Shown one piece after another: positions 22,101 through 32,806 of a DNA stretch of 64,000 nt. The notes beneath the pieces were generated by a model. That model was not told where the DNA came from. It did no database searches and saw only the letters and a program-made list of their open reading frames with translations. The translations under genes and the position numbers were made by a program. Numbering within the stretch: position 1 is the stretch's first letter; each line of letters opens with the position of its first letter. Origin of the DNA: Nannochloropsis oceanica (taxonomy: Eukaryota > Sar > Eustigmatophyceae > Eustigmatales > Monodopsidaceae); the NCBI GenBank assembly GCA_004519485.1, contig CP038119.1, positions 310,001-374,000 of the forward strand, given 5' to 3'.

Positions 22101-22631
22101 CTAACACTCGGGTCACCCACGCAGCTCTTGAAACGGCTGCCGAGATGCTTCTCATTCCCTCCCCCCCCTTCCTCACCGAGGCCTTCCTCCCACTCCTCGA
22201 CTCCCTCCTCCCCCGAATTCTCTCCAAAACTGTCGACCCCAAGGAACAACTCCGTTCCCTTGCCAACACCATCCTCAGCCGGGTTCGCTCCTTGCTTGAC
22301 CCTTCCTCCCTCTGTGCCTCCCTCTCCCGGACCTTCCACGAGCAGCAACCTGACAAGGCCCGCGCGGCTGCCCTGGATCTCCTCCACCAAAGCATTCCTC
22401 TTGCCGGTTCCTTCTTTTCACACGGGCCGGCCTTACGCAGTCTCCTAAATAAACTGGCGACGCTGATAGCAGGGCATCCGCGACAACCAGCAGCAGTAGA
22501 GAAAGCAGCGTGTGGCTCTTTGATTAACCTGTATGCCCTCGAGCCCGGGCCATTTATGGAGCACCTTGGGAGTCTACCGGCCGAACCGCAGATGGCTGTC
22601 AGACGAGTGTTGCAGCAGCAACAGGGGCGGC

Positions 22632-22684
<53 letters not shown>

Positions 22685-24124
22685 GAGGGACAACAACAAC
22701 AAGAACAAGAACAACAACAGCAGCAGCAGCAGCATGGCCCGGAGCTGGTGACTGCTGGTGCGACGACGGTTGCAAGTGCTACAACGGCTGCTGCTGCTGC
22801 TGCCCCCGCTGGCGGTGGGCGCGTACGGAGAGATTCCGCTTCTGCCTCCAGTAGCAACAGCGGCAGTAGCAGCAGCAACAGTGGCAGCAGCAGTGCCTAT
22901 CCCTCCTCCGTCCCTCATCTTCCACCAAAAAGCCGCCTTCCGCTGGCTATGGGAAGCAAAGGAGAAGGAGGAGGAGGAGAAGGAGGAGGAGGGAGGGAGG
23001 GAGGAAGCGGCGACGAGAACGCCATGCCTAAGCAGCAGCTACGCGGGGTGTCTGCAGGAGCACCAGTAGCACAGGCACCCATGAGTGAGGGCGGAGGGAT
23101 GAAAATGAAGACTCGCTCCCGCACAGCCGATATGCCTGACGAAGGAGGGAGGAAGGCTGGGATGAGTGCAGAGGAGACAGTGGAGTGGGCGTTGCGGATG
23201 ATGGGTGATGGCCTAGTGGCAGCAACAAAGAAAGGGAAAGCACTAGAGGAATTGATGTTCGTGCTCGGCGGAGGAAGGGAGGAAGGGCGGGAGGGAGGAA
23301 GGGGTATGTGGGACCGGTACTTTGAAGCGACCATGCATTTATTCCTGGAAGGACTCAAAAAAGTGCCCGGAGCTGCTGCCTCGTCCTTGTCCTCCTCCTC
23401 AGCCCCTTCCTCCCTAGACACCTGCCCATTACTCAACCCCTCTCCCACCTCCTCGACCAACGAAGATCTTATCTGGGCCTCGGGCTTGAAAATACCACAA
23501 GCCAGCAAAGCCTTCCCCCCCTCCCTCTACCTCTCCCTCCGGGGCCTGCGTCACCTCCTCCGCCTCGCCCGACAAGACCCCTCCAAATCCCCTTCCTTCA
23601 CCTCCTTTCTCCCCTCCCTCCTTCCCGCCCTCCTTGCCTGTGCTTCCACATCCTCCCTGGAGCTATTCAAACACGCCGAACGGACACTCAACTGTCTACT
23701 CTTCGTCCACCCCAACCCCGCCCACCTATATCTCTCTCTCTCCTCCCTCATCGCACCTCCCTCCTCCTCCCCCTCCCCTCCTCCTTCCCTCCCTCGCCCG
23801 CACCTTCTAATGGCCCTCCGAGCTTTCCCCAAGCTCCTACCTCGCTTGCAACCCACTCCTCGACTCGTCCTTCCCTCTCTTCCCTCTCTCCTTCCTGTCC
23901 TAACTTCGCATATCAATGACGCAGATATCGTGGTGCGCATGTCTGTAGTTGCAGCTCTGGCCTCCCTGTACCTCGTCGTTAAAGGCGATTTATTGCCTCA
24001 TTTGCATACCAGGCTCAGGCCCGCTCAGTTAAAGTTAGTCACGATTTACATCGATAAGGCCATGGCAAGGGCGGAGGGAGGGAGGGAGGGTAGGCGGCCT
24101 CTGGGGGAAGTGCATGTGCAGTAG
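19145..24124 (+). CDS. CLASP: CLASP-family microtubule-stabilising TOG/HEAT protein
   Basis: Single exon, 1659 residues. CLASPs bind microtubule plus ends and tubulin through TOG arrays and promote rescue. First HEAT/TOG-like block about 55-270 (LPEDWEESVLGQILGGL, VRERAQDVLSLLV, NHRNPRLRQEVAKFLS). The best-matching CLASP_N domain is at about 388-616 (ISTGLAASEDQWQARVEALQ, LSREGCVTVAILAQVLG, ISVMALSADMCLRCVV, KKEPVRVAARLCFWAF). A Ser/Ala-rich, basic linker with SRGPHRRQSLS-type motifs follows, typical of microtubule-binding, EB-binding linkers, although no clear SxIP was found. A third TOG-like block is at about 900-1142 (KKWESILRDADSSAWNERV), then poly-Gln and Ala/Ser tracts, then a C-terminal HEAT block at about 1345-1650 ending INDADIVVRMSVVAALASLY. 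Many inserts are CAG/GGA repeat-derived. The start is the first ATG in the open frame. Confidence 0.86.
22632..22681 (+). repeat. (CAG)n microsatellite coding poly-Gln in CLASP
   Basis: About 16 uninterrupted CAG units, followed by a second Gln/Glu-rich stretch to about 22734. The tract lies between the third TOG-like block and the Ala/Ser linker and is likely polymorphic. Confidence 0.9.
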
Positions 24125-25050
24125 AGGCGCAGGAGGGGAAGAAAGAAAAGGAAAAAATATGCACGTCGTGCATTGTGTATGTAGAAAATAAAGGATATAC
24201 GTTGGTGAGAGAGAAAGAGCTAGTATGAGGTAAAGCGTTCATTTCTGTATTGTGAGAAACTCGGGCAGCGGCAGCAAAGAAGGACGAAGGGAACAAGAAG
24301 AGAAAAGAAAGACAACAGGACAGGAGAGTCGAGAAGCTAACACGAAGAGAACCAACCAAATGCAGCCTGCGAACAGAGGGGGGGAAATGTGCGAGGGAAA
24401 ATGACAAAGGGACACTACAGCGGCAACCATGACTCGAAATGATCGAGCTTTCTCCTGTGGGGATGGATGGATGAGTGATGCCGAGAAACACACAAGAAAC
24501 CAAACGTCAGTATTGAGCGAACAAAAACCGAAGCCCCCCGCAAAAATATCGAGCAGCGAACGCACCAAAAAAAAAACTGACACAATTCCCGCTCCCTCAC
24601 GGTCGTTTTCCTTCCTTCCCTTCACTCTCTCCATCTTCCTTGCTCCTCAGTAGTAAATCGACCCATACCTCACGACGCATCTTCTCCCTCTGCCCTCTTC
24701 CCCATCATTTGAAATGCAAGACAGCTGACTCTCGGCAACCAAAAGCAGCCCGTTTAGAGGACTACACAACTATACCCTCTATTCAATCCCTCACCCCCCA
24801 ACAGACAAAAACTCTGAATGCTCTTTTTTCCAACATCTCTTCCCGTATACACCCACGCTTCCTTAATCTCTTTCTTTTCGTCATCAATTACTCCAGTCCC
24901 TCTTGCTGCTTCGGCTTAACCCGAAGAACGAATCGACTTCTTCCTTCAACCGCTTTGGGGTCTATGCAGCACGGACTCCTTACCCCCATGGTGCTCCAAT
25001 AAATGACCAATACCACACTCCTCCCCTCCCCTTCCCGAAGTAAGTCTCAT
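24125..25050. other. Convergent intergenic gap, CLASP / NDUFS4
   Basis: About 925 bases between two 3' ends. AATAAA-like aaaataaagg at 24186-24195 is a good candidate CLASP polyadenylation signal. Open frames in it (for example 24640-25002 plus) are composition artefacts without a family signature. Nothing else seen. Confidence 0.55.
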
Positions 25051-25791
25051 TTACTTCTTCTTCTGTGGGGGACCATGCTGTTCGCACTCCCCATCCCCGT
25101 GGTACTTCAACGACTGAAACCAATTCGAGGCCGCATAACCTTGATTCGCAAAATGCTTCGTCTTAACTCCCTCCCTCTTCAATTTGTTTTCCACGTCTTC
25201 CTGCAAGAAATTGAAGGCATACTTCTTCGTCCCCAGCACTTGCTTGCGACTAATTTCTGGCTCAATCTGCACTTCCCACCCCTGACGCTTCGCAAAGCGA
25301 GCCGCCTCCTCAGCCGTGTCAAATGCGAGTGACTGGTTACTTAAGGGATCAGCAGTTGAAGTCCATCCCATTAAAGGATTGGACCAGCGTTCCTGCTGTG
25401 CCCAAGTGATGTGCCAGGGGTAGGACTTGTTGGGGCTGGATTGCATGGCGCTTTGAGCCTTTTGGCGGATGGTGACCTTGCGGGCCCTTTGATTCGCGGG
25501 TTGGTCGTTCAAGACGGCCATTTCCTCTTGGTTTTCCGGGAGATAAGTGGGCAGGTCTGGAACATCGGAGACAGTATGAGGCTGCACGGTTTTCATGGTC
25601 CCGGCGCGGACTTGGCTGACGTGCGCCTCGGAGGTGGCGACCATCTTTTGCAGCTCTTCGGGGGAGGGCGGAGGAGGAGGCTTTTGGGGCGGGGCGGAGA
25701 GGCCGCGGGTCAGGACATGGCCAGACGAGGGCACCGAGGCACGGAGACGCGAGGCTACCACTCGGCCGGTTGCCATGAGGGAGCTCTGCAT
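25051..25791 (-). CDS. NDUFS4: Mitochondrial complex I subunit NDUFS4 (18 kDa / AQDQ)
   Basis: Single exon, 246 residues. It is a nuclear-encoded accessory subunit of NADH:ubiquinone oxidoreductase at the N-module/Q-module junction, needed for stable assembly. The N-terminus is a typical mitochondrial presequence (SSLMATGRVVASRLRASV, Arg/Ser-rich without acids) followed by a Pro-rich linker. The conserved core is VTIRQKAQSAMQSSPNKSY, WHITWAQQERWSNPLMGW, TSTADPLSNQSLAFDTAEEA and FAKRQGWEVQIE, matching the family pattern ENPLMGW, STGDPLSN, F-T-EDA. A C-terminal extension of about 40 residues (GVKTKHFANQGYAASNWF and a His/Cys/Lys tail) goes beyond the animal protein. The start is the first ATG after stops. 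Confidence 0.94.
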   Translation of the reverse strand: MQSSLMATGRVVASRLRASVPSSGHVLTRGLSAPPQKPPPPPSPEELQKMVATSEAHVSQVRAGTMKTVQPHTVSDVPDLPTYLPENQEEMAVLNDQPANQRARKVTIRQKAQSAMQSSPNKSYPWHITWAQQERWSNPLMGWTSTADPLSNQSLAFDTAEEAARFAKRQGWEVQIEPEISRKQVLGTKKYAFNFLQEDVENKLKREGVKTKHFANQGYAASNWFQSLKYHGDGECEQHGPPQKKK

Positions 25792-26160
25792 GGTGGCTGC
25801 AAGGGCGCTGTGTTAGTCGTAGATGTGTTGGGGTAGGGTCGAGATTATCATGAGAACCATCATCAAGAAGCAACGGCGGCAAGGACGAGCGCAAAGACAG
25901 AAGCGAGACGTGTGCAACCCCTCCGCCCGCACCACGTGACGAGAAACGTAAAGATGTACAGCCAACCTCACAAAGGGAAAGGTGCGTGCACGTTGTTTTG
26001 TTTGTCGGTTCGGAAGCCAAGCCAGCTGGGTAGGATCTGCCCCACCAACGTACAGCAAGGCAACGGGCAACGGGTGCGGTAGCGACATTGTCTCAAAGCC
26101 CGTATAGGTAGCATGACTACAGTCCCACAGCTAAAACACTAGCAAGATCTCCATTTGGAC
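25792..26160. promoter_or_regulatory. Divergent promoter region, NDUFS4 / DUF676 locus
   Basis: About 370 bases between divergent starts. No clear TATA or named site. Contains CACGTG within cgcaccacgtgacg at about 25928-25941, a palindromic E-box/G-box core that could bind bHLH or bZIP factors; this is inference only. Confidence 0.4.
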
Positions 26161-26957
26161 ATGAATAAGACAGTTGAAGCGCCAGGTACAGCCAGTTGTA
26201 CGAGATGTAGCACAAATACCAACTCATCTGTGACCTCCTCACCCCTCTCATGACTCACGAATACAGCCATGTGTAAAACCGTCACACACCCTCCGCTTCC
26301 CACTGCCACTGGTTCCACCTCCGGCCCCAACTCCACTTCTATCCGCGCCATGCATGCCACAGGACCCACCCAATTGACCGCCGCCGCTGCTGCTGACCCA
26401 AAACCACTACCATCGCATGTCGTCTTCTGCCTTCCTGGCCTGTGGGGAAATCTGGAAAATCTGGAATGTTTGGCTAAGATGATTCGTACCATATGTTTTC
26501 CCTCCAGCCGTTGTTGTCAGTCGCGTCAATTCCATGGCTTTTTCCTACCACGGGGAAGATGCGTGCGGGACGCGGCTGGCGGAGGAAGTCAAAGCAATTG
26601 CAGCAGCCCACCCGCATGTTCGACAAGTTTCATTTGTGTGTTATAGTGCTGGGGGACTCTTTCGTCGGTTTGCTGTCGGAAAGCTTTGGCATGAGTGGCT
26701 AAAGGGAGAAGAATGGATGAAGGAAAACAAGGGCCACTGCAGCAGCAGGAGCGATAAACTGCATTTTTGGGAGCCGTTGGCGGTTATCACTCTGGCTACT
26801 CCCCACTATAGATGCAGAGAGGTGGGTCATACTGCGCATGATCGGTGGCAAAATCGCGTCCAAGCCTCTTTCGCTAATATTCATTGCCATCGAACAGGTC
26901 GACAAATCATGTTGATATATACAATATATATCATGTCATGTCAAATTGCTGGGTGGG
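26161..26957 (+). pseudogene. DUF676 (FAM135/ROG1-type) serine esterase, truncated or decaying
   Basis: Pieces of an alpha/beta-hydrolase are clear: HVVFCLPGLWGNLENLECLA (oxyanion region) in a frame from 26269, then, one frame over, NSMAFSYHGEDACGTRLAEEV, the nucleophile elbow FVCYSAGGLFRRFAVGKLW (usually GYSLGG; first Gly replaced by Cys), LAVITLATPHYRCREV and a weak TGRQIML. The two frames are linked only by assuming a 22-nt intron (26486-26507, gt...ag), far shorter than the others here, or else a frameshift separates them. An upstream mini-exon 26161-26185 spliced to 26267 is possible and would give an ATG. After TGRQ the frame ends at a stop near 26958 and the family's acid and His residues are missing. 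I infer a pseudogene or gene remnant; the alternative is a functional gene with a micro-intron and unrecognised 3' exons in the A/T-rich flank. Confidence 0.55.
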
Positions 26958-27663
26958 TGTAGATCAAGTGTGATAAAGAGGGAATAGACATTTTGGAGGA
27001 TGTGGCAATGCAAGTGGAAACGGCAACTGAAAAAACGAGACTGGGAAGGAGGAAAGAAGGAGGGGCTGGTGACAGGGGTACACAAATCTACTATTTGTGG
27101 ATGATATATATCGAAATGTACACTGAAATTGTAGAGAAATGTAAATTCAAAAGTGTTGATAAGAGCCTATAACACCGAATCACTGCTACTCAAGCCATAA
27201 AAGAATGAATCAGGACTGCTTTTCATTTTTTCAACTTTTGCTTTCTGTCTTTCTTTGTTGGTGATTTTATTCATGTGCCTTACCTCGTCATGGTCGTCGA
27301 TGGATGTTTGTTCCTCATTACACTTTCCTGTAATCCTGCTTTACTCTTCGCTGTTCTTCGTCCCTTCTCTTCTTCTTTTCATTTCATCATTTTCCACATT
27401 TCTCCTCACACGTATCTCTATGCAAATAAAAATACACATGCCGCAGGATCTCGTATTTCTCCTTTTCTCTCCTCCTATTTTTTTTGACATACTCTCTCCC
27501 TCTATATTCAATTCGCTACCAGCATTCCTCACTGCTGGCAAGGCCCCTGCAGCTGTTACGGCTGCTGGTGCGGCTGCCACAGCACCGGATTCAACATCAT
27601 CCTTCCAGCCCCACCCGCAGTATTACCAGCAGCAGCAGCAGCAGCAGCAAATTGACGTCTTTC
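26958..27663. other. A/T-richer convergent gap between DUF676 locus and GCP3
   Basis: About 700 bases, clearly more A/T-rich than the surroundings until about 27530, then Ala/Gln-type triplets including a short (CAG)n at 27629-27649. There is no recognisable exon that completes the DUF676 protein. A GTGAGA donor-like site overlapping the GCP3 stop suggests a possible alternative 3' exon of GCP3 here, which I cannot confirm. Confidence 0.45.
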
Positions 27664-30600
27664 TCACCGTTTCCTCCGGGTCAACCGCCGTCGCGTATAA
27701 AATAAGTTAAAGTCCAACCGGAAGACTAAAAACCGCACCGCATCGGCCTCCGCCACCGCTGCCTGCCTCCCCGCCGCCCCCTTACCCTGCTGCTGCAATG
27801 ACTCCATCAAGTTTTCACAGGCCCTCCCAAACTCCCCTGTCGTCACTTCCACCCGATCCGCATACCGATCCACCCACCGTTCCTCCCCCCATCCCTCCCC
27901 CCCTCCCTCCCCCCCTCCCTCCCCCGATCCCTCCTCCGCCTGCGATAGCCCCCACTCCCCCTTGACCGTCCGATGTTCCACCACCTTCCTGAAGGCTTCC
28001 TTTTGTTGGTGAACCCTCAAGGCATCTCCGCAGAGGTCAGAATGCAGGGAGCAAAAGGCTATTATCGAGGACAAGACGGCCTCTAAAGCTGCGAGCAAAG
28101 GCGCCTTGTCGGGGGAGAGGAAGGAGGTGTGTGTCACCCGCTGGAGGTAGGCGTCATGGGCCGCAATCAGGGAATCAAGGTCTGTGGCTGCGGCAAGGTC
28201 GGCTTCGAGACGCGTCCAGCTGGCTTCGAGGACATCAAACCACATAAACGAACTCAAATTACTCACAAAATGCACCATTTCCCGCCTTGTCAGGTTACAG
28301 CGCTGCAACATCCCGGACAGTACCCCCATCTTTCCCTCCCTCCCTCTCCCTCCAGAGGCCACGGGGAGATGCCCCACCATCATGTGCGCCTTCCAGCTTG
28401 TCGCCAGCAGCCACTCTACCCGCTTCAGCCTCCAAAGGAGGTGGAATATCCTTCCATACATCTCCATCGCCCCCTTGTGCACCACTGCGGACACAGGGGC
28501 CTCCACGTGGTAATCAAGACTGAACACATCCCACCCTTCCTCCCCCCCCGACGCCTGGAGAAGCCTCACGCCGACCCTATTCAGGATTTCGGCTTCTTCA
28601 TATTGGGCGTTGCTGCTTCGCAAGGCGGCTTCGAGCTTGCCGGTGAGATCGTGGCGGTAGACTTGATCGGCGCCTTTGCGGAGTTCTGGGCCTAGGGGAG
28701 GGAGGGGGGGAGGGAGGGATGAGCAGCGAAGTGTGATGTGTAATACTGGATGTGTGAATGAGAAAGTCAAGGAGAGAGGGAGGAAGGGAGGGGGGGTTGA
28801 CGCCACACACACACACACACTCACTTACCGATGGCGTCCATGAGGCAAGTGACAAAGTCTCCCTGGCCCAGCGTGAGGAACCGCTTGAGGGCGCGGAGAT
28901 GGGCCATGAGCTTGTATTTCTCGCCGAGTAAGAGGGAGAGTAAACGGGCATTCACCACGGCCGCCACTTGGTCGACGACTGAGTTGAGGGTATCGACGTT
29001 TGCGTAGCTGAAATCCGTATCCTCCGCCGCACGACGGGCATGGCGGGCAGCTGCACCAGCAGCGGAGGAGGAGGAGGAGGAAGGAAGGGAACGCCATTCT
29101 TGGTCATGGCAGCAATGTCGCATAAAATTGATGGATTTTCCTAGCACCAGGATTTTGTGGGCGAGTGAGGGAGGAAGGAATCGAGGGACCATACCCGGAC
29201 GTAGCGCGTAGCAATGGTGCCACAGACTTTCATCACTCCCTCCCTCCCCCCATCCTTCCCCTCCTCCTCCCCCCTTGACAGCCACGACGAAAAATTCACC
29301 GTATGCATCCAAGAGCTCTCCTTCCAGGACCCAGCGACGGAGCATCTCAAAGAGAGGGACACAGGCTCTTCGCAGCACCCGATGGACCAGACTTTTTGCT
29401 TGTGGGTCGCCTTGGTAGGCATGTCCGTAGAGGACTGAGGCGAGAGCACCGCCCCTCACATGGGCCAGGGAATCACACAAGGTCGCCAGCAACCGTAGGC
29501 GTTGTAAAGGCTCTTCTACCCATATAGTGAGACGACGGAGGGTAAGGCCACCGGAACGTACAGCGCCTGCAGCAGGAGGAGGAGCAGCAGCAGTGAAGAG
29601 ACTGCTGTTGTTGTTGGTGATCTGCTGCTGCTGTGGTTGTTGGTGCTGCTGGTCGTTCATTTGCGTTTCCAGCACCGCAATTAAACGATAGTACTCCGTC
29701 AATTCATCCTGGAGAAGATGCCCGAGGGCTTGACCGACCAATCCCACCTCCCTCTGTTGTCTCTTGGCTCTATCGGCGGCTTGACTCACTTTCCGATACA
29801 GCCAACCTAGCTCACTAATATGCAATATACAATCAAGCATTCCGGGCCCAAATGTCGAGCGGAGGGAGGGATGGAGGACGTGCTGTTGTGACGCCTGATC
29901 AAATTTGATGAGTCTTCCATCGATACCTTGGAAGGAGTAGAGGAGGTCGCGAAGGAGGGCTTGTTCTGCCTCGGCAGCCTCGGCGGCGTCAATGAGCAGG
30001 GACGAGTGCTGTGCCGTGACCAGGGCGTGGGAGGAGGAAAAAAGGTGAACGCTTGGTTGTTGCTGCTGTTGCTGATCATGGCGACCGTTGAGTTGGTTAA
30101 AAGTGCTGGTGTTGCTTGTGCTGGTGGTTGAGTGGTGGTTGACAGGGTAGGAGAGGGAGGTGGAAGAGGAGGAGGGGGAGGGGAAGGAAGCAGCAGCAGA
30201 GGCAGCAGCTGGGCGTGAGGGGGGATATAGCAAAGAAGCAGACGGTAAGTCTGCGGAGACGAAGGCGTCCATGACATCAGCCCGATTTCGTTCCCCCATC
30301 CCTCCTCCTCCTCCTCCTCCTCCGTCGCTCCCCCTCACGCGTGCTGCCGGCCGACCATCTCTCCCTAATAAAGTCAACAAATGCAATGCCGCCCACCGTT
30401 GTTCCAATTGATTTTTCAACGCTGGACTTCCCAATTTCCGTATCAGTTCCTCTAATCTGTTTGCTAAGGCCCGTCCTCGTTCTTCTTGTCCTGTCCCTTC
30501 ATATTGACGACGAACCTTCCGTTGAGCATGTTGAAGTGTAAAAAACTCATCTAACGCTGCCTCAGGTGGTCGGCGGCATGTGCCTAGTTTATGCAAACAG

Positions 30601-31100
30601 GAGCGGAGGAGCGCTTCGTCTTTACGAGCGTCGCGGGCGGGGGTGGCGGCCGCGGCATCAGGGTCGTCTTGTTGGGCGAATGAGGAGGAGGAAGAGGAGG
30701 AGAAAGGCACCATGTGTCGACAGAGCTGCTCCATGAGCCGCACCACCTCCATATCGCGACTGAGCGTTGGCATAAAAGACGCAGGGTGTGATGAAGGGGA
30801 TGATGGTGGTGGTCTAAGGCTGCTGTGACTGCGGCTGCTGAGGAAGGAGGAGGCGAGAGTGGAAGGAGAAAAAGGAGTATTCATAAAAAGATGATGTTGC
30901 CGACGCGGGAGGCGGCGAGCGGTGCAGCAAATGGCGTCTATCTCCTCTATCTCCAAGCCTGTAGGGTGTGTGAGTGAGTGAGTGCGTGTGAGTGACTGTT
31001 GTGTCGGGTGTTGTTTGGGCGCGTCGTGTTTTTTCCTTGCGAAAACAGCGAAGGAAAGCTCCTTGGTTGGTTGCTTCGCGCGTTGTGCAGGCTTTGCCAT
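27664..31100 (-). CDS. TUBGCP3: Gamma-tubulin complex protein 3 (GCP3/Spc98)
   Basis: Two exons on the minus strand, 31100-28829 and 28691-27664, 1099 residues; the 137-nt intron is GTAAGT...TAG and joins LMDAIG to PELRKGADQ. GCP3 is a core spoke of the gamma-tubulin small complex that nucleates microtubules. GRIP1: LLRDLLYSFQGIDGRLIKF, MLDCILHISELGWLYRKV, GLVGQALGHLLQDELTEYYR, LTLRRLTIWVEEPLQRLR, GALASVLYGHAYQGDP and GKSINFMRHCCHDQ. GRIP2: GQGDFVTCLMDAI, EEGWDVFSLDYHVEAPVSAV, LLWRLKRVEWLL, REMVHFVSNLSSFMWFDVLE and the end VRFLVFRLDFNLFY. The FQGIDG and WDVFSLDYHV motifs separate GCP3 from GCP2 and GCP4. The first 70 residues are poorly conserved, so a start at the internal ATG at 30886 is possible. 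Low-complexity inserts (Gly, Gln, Ser) sit between the helices. Confidence 0.93.
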
Positions 31101-31402
31101 TAAGACGTGCTGCTAGGAGTCTCATCGTCCTTCATGCCCCAAACATACAGCTTTAAGCATACATCTACGCAAGTACAGGGTCCTTCGGCGCAGTGCTTTA
31201 TGTGCGAGCAGCTTTCTTCGGCCCGAGGCCTCCTGCCTTATTGCCCGTCTTGTTCCTCGACAGCTTTGCCCGCCACAGCTTCGTCGTATCAATCATACCC
31301 TCATGCTTCGTCGTATCAATCATACCCTCATGCTCCCTATCCTCACTCTCCTACGCTCACAGTTCTCATCATCGACTGCTTTCTTCTCCCCTTTTCGTCA
31401 CC
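31101..31402. promoter_or_regulatory. Divergent promoter region, GCP3 / cystatin
   Basis: 302 bases between opposite start codons; both promoters must be here. It contains a two-copy 27-nt tandem repeat listed separately. The half by the cystatin gene is C/T-rich. Confidence 0.5.
31279..31332 (+). repeat. 27-bp perfect tandem duplication (two copies)
   Basis: Two identical adjacent units (31279-31305 and 31306-31332), beginning cttcgtcgtatcaatcat and ending ccctcatg. They lie 70-124 bases upstream of the cystatin ATG, so they are probably a promoter/5' UTR duplication. No inverted structure or spacer, so not CRISPR-like. Confidence 0.92.
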
Positions 31403-32175
31403 ATGTCTCCTCCTTCCGGTTTGATCGGTGGGTTTGGTGCGACCAAGGAGACCCCGGACGTGGAGACGACGGCCCTGCTCAGCAGCGTCAGGGGCGAGGT
31501 GGAAAAGGTACGCCGTGGAGTTTGGATGCAATACGGCACCATATGTTTTTGGTTTATAGCAGACAAGCACATTGGGAGGATGTCATGTCATCTATGAAAT
31601 TTTCATTGTTGCGCTGATGCAAGGCTCTTTGTGTCCTCTGCTACCTTTTATTCACCTACACCTCATAGCAACTCTCTACGACCTTCAGCACGTTTGAGCC
31701 TCACAGCGTCCGCACGCAAGTGGTACGTACATCCTTATGCTGAAGCAAAGTGAGCATTGACCTCTATTTCTTGTCCTTCTCTTCATCCTCCTCCCTTCTC
31801 CAGTATTCCTCTCTCCGTTTGTCATCCTCCTTCCTCTATTTTTTTCCTTTTCCTTTTTTCACCCCAGGTGGCGGGCACCAACTACCGGTGCAAAGTTCAC
31901 GTTGGGGATTCAAAATACGTGCATATGGTGGTGCATCAACCCCTGCCTCATACCAAGGAGCCGGCAAAGGTATGTTCATGCTTTTTGGGCGACAGGGCGG
32001 GATGGATATAAGTGAGCACGTGCGTGTTGTCGCGGCGGGCCAGAACATTAGTATGAGATGATAACACGAAAATGGGCATATTGCATGATCTCACCTTCCT
32101 TCCCTTCTCCTGTTTGTAAATCGCCCGCAGTTGATGTCCGCCGAGGGAGGCAAGACGTTGGAGGACGCCCTCTAA
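31403..32175 (+). CDS. Cystatin (stefin-type) cysteine protease inhibitor
   Basis: Four exons: 31403-31507, 31669-31722, 31868-31969 and 32131-32175; 101 residues. Stefins are intracellular, tight-binding reversible inhibitors of papain-like proteases (cathepsins). The assembled protein has all three contact elements: the N-terminal Gly stretch (GLIGGFGATKETPDV), the first hairpin QVVAGTNY, spanning the exon 2/3 junction, and the second-loop LPH in HQPLPHTKEPA. KVHVGDSKYVHMVVHQ is the classic cystatin beta strand. There is no signal peptide and no disulfide cysteines, so it is stefin-like and probably cytosolic. Length equals the usual 98-103. Every junction is GT-AG and phase 0, which makes the model strong despite the small exons. 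Confidence 0.94.
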
Positions 32176-32806
32176 ATGACGTGCAAAGTATCGTGGAATG
32201 GTGGTGATGACGCTGCTGGGAAGGAATTGCTACAGAGGATAGTCATTTATCATCGAGAAAGTAGTCATTCAAAGGGATATGTGTGCATAACGCGGATAAA
32301 AGATGGAAAAACAGAGCAATCGGCACATAGAAAGAAGCGTGGAGGATCATGTGGTGTGCCAAACGAGAGACACAAACAAAAAGCAACATAAAAATGTGGG
32401 CACTTTTTAAACCACATCATGAGATCTCTCGATGTCTATCTCTATTCCATTATTGAAAATGCACCATTACGTTGCCTTAGCCTCTGCGTCCTAAGGGGCA
32501 TGGGCCTGGATCGACTGGGGCACAAGAGAGAGTGGGGAAGTCCCGTCGAACGCATGACGATGTCCAAGCACGGAAAGCTTTGTAAAGGAGACCTTTTCCA
32601 TAACGTACATGGCCTCGACTGTCTCACCGTATGTTTGGCTTGGCTCCTTACCTTACTTTTGCATCGTGTAGCATGCTTGATGTAGTCTTCTTTTCCAACC
32701 TCCACCACTATTATCGTCAGCACAACCCTATCATGAGGAGCCCAGCCGAATTTGTTCTTCATCGCTCCCTTTCCAACAAATACACGCAAAGCAACAGTAA
32801 ATCACT
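32176..32806. other. Intergenic gap, cystatin to ALDH22
   Basis: About 630 bases; holds the cystatin 3' UTR and the ALDH22 promoter. On the minus strand, 32789-32481 could be read as two short exons joined by a 38-nt GT-AG intron giving a mixed, non-repetitive peptide (for example MKNKFGWAPHDRVVL then EAMYVMEKVSFTKLSVLGH). I recognise no family and treat it as probable chance. Confidence 0.4.

Noticed and set aside
28129-28695. Plus-strand frame of 188 codons inside GCP3
   Set aside because: Antisense of a strongly conserved GRIP2 exon; no independent signature.
31279-31332. CRISPR-like or satellite array
   Set aside because: Only two adjacent copies with no spacer; a simple tandem duplication in a eukaryotic promoter.
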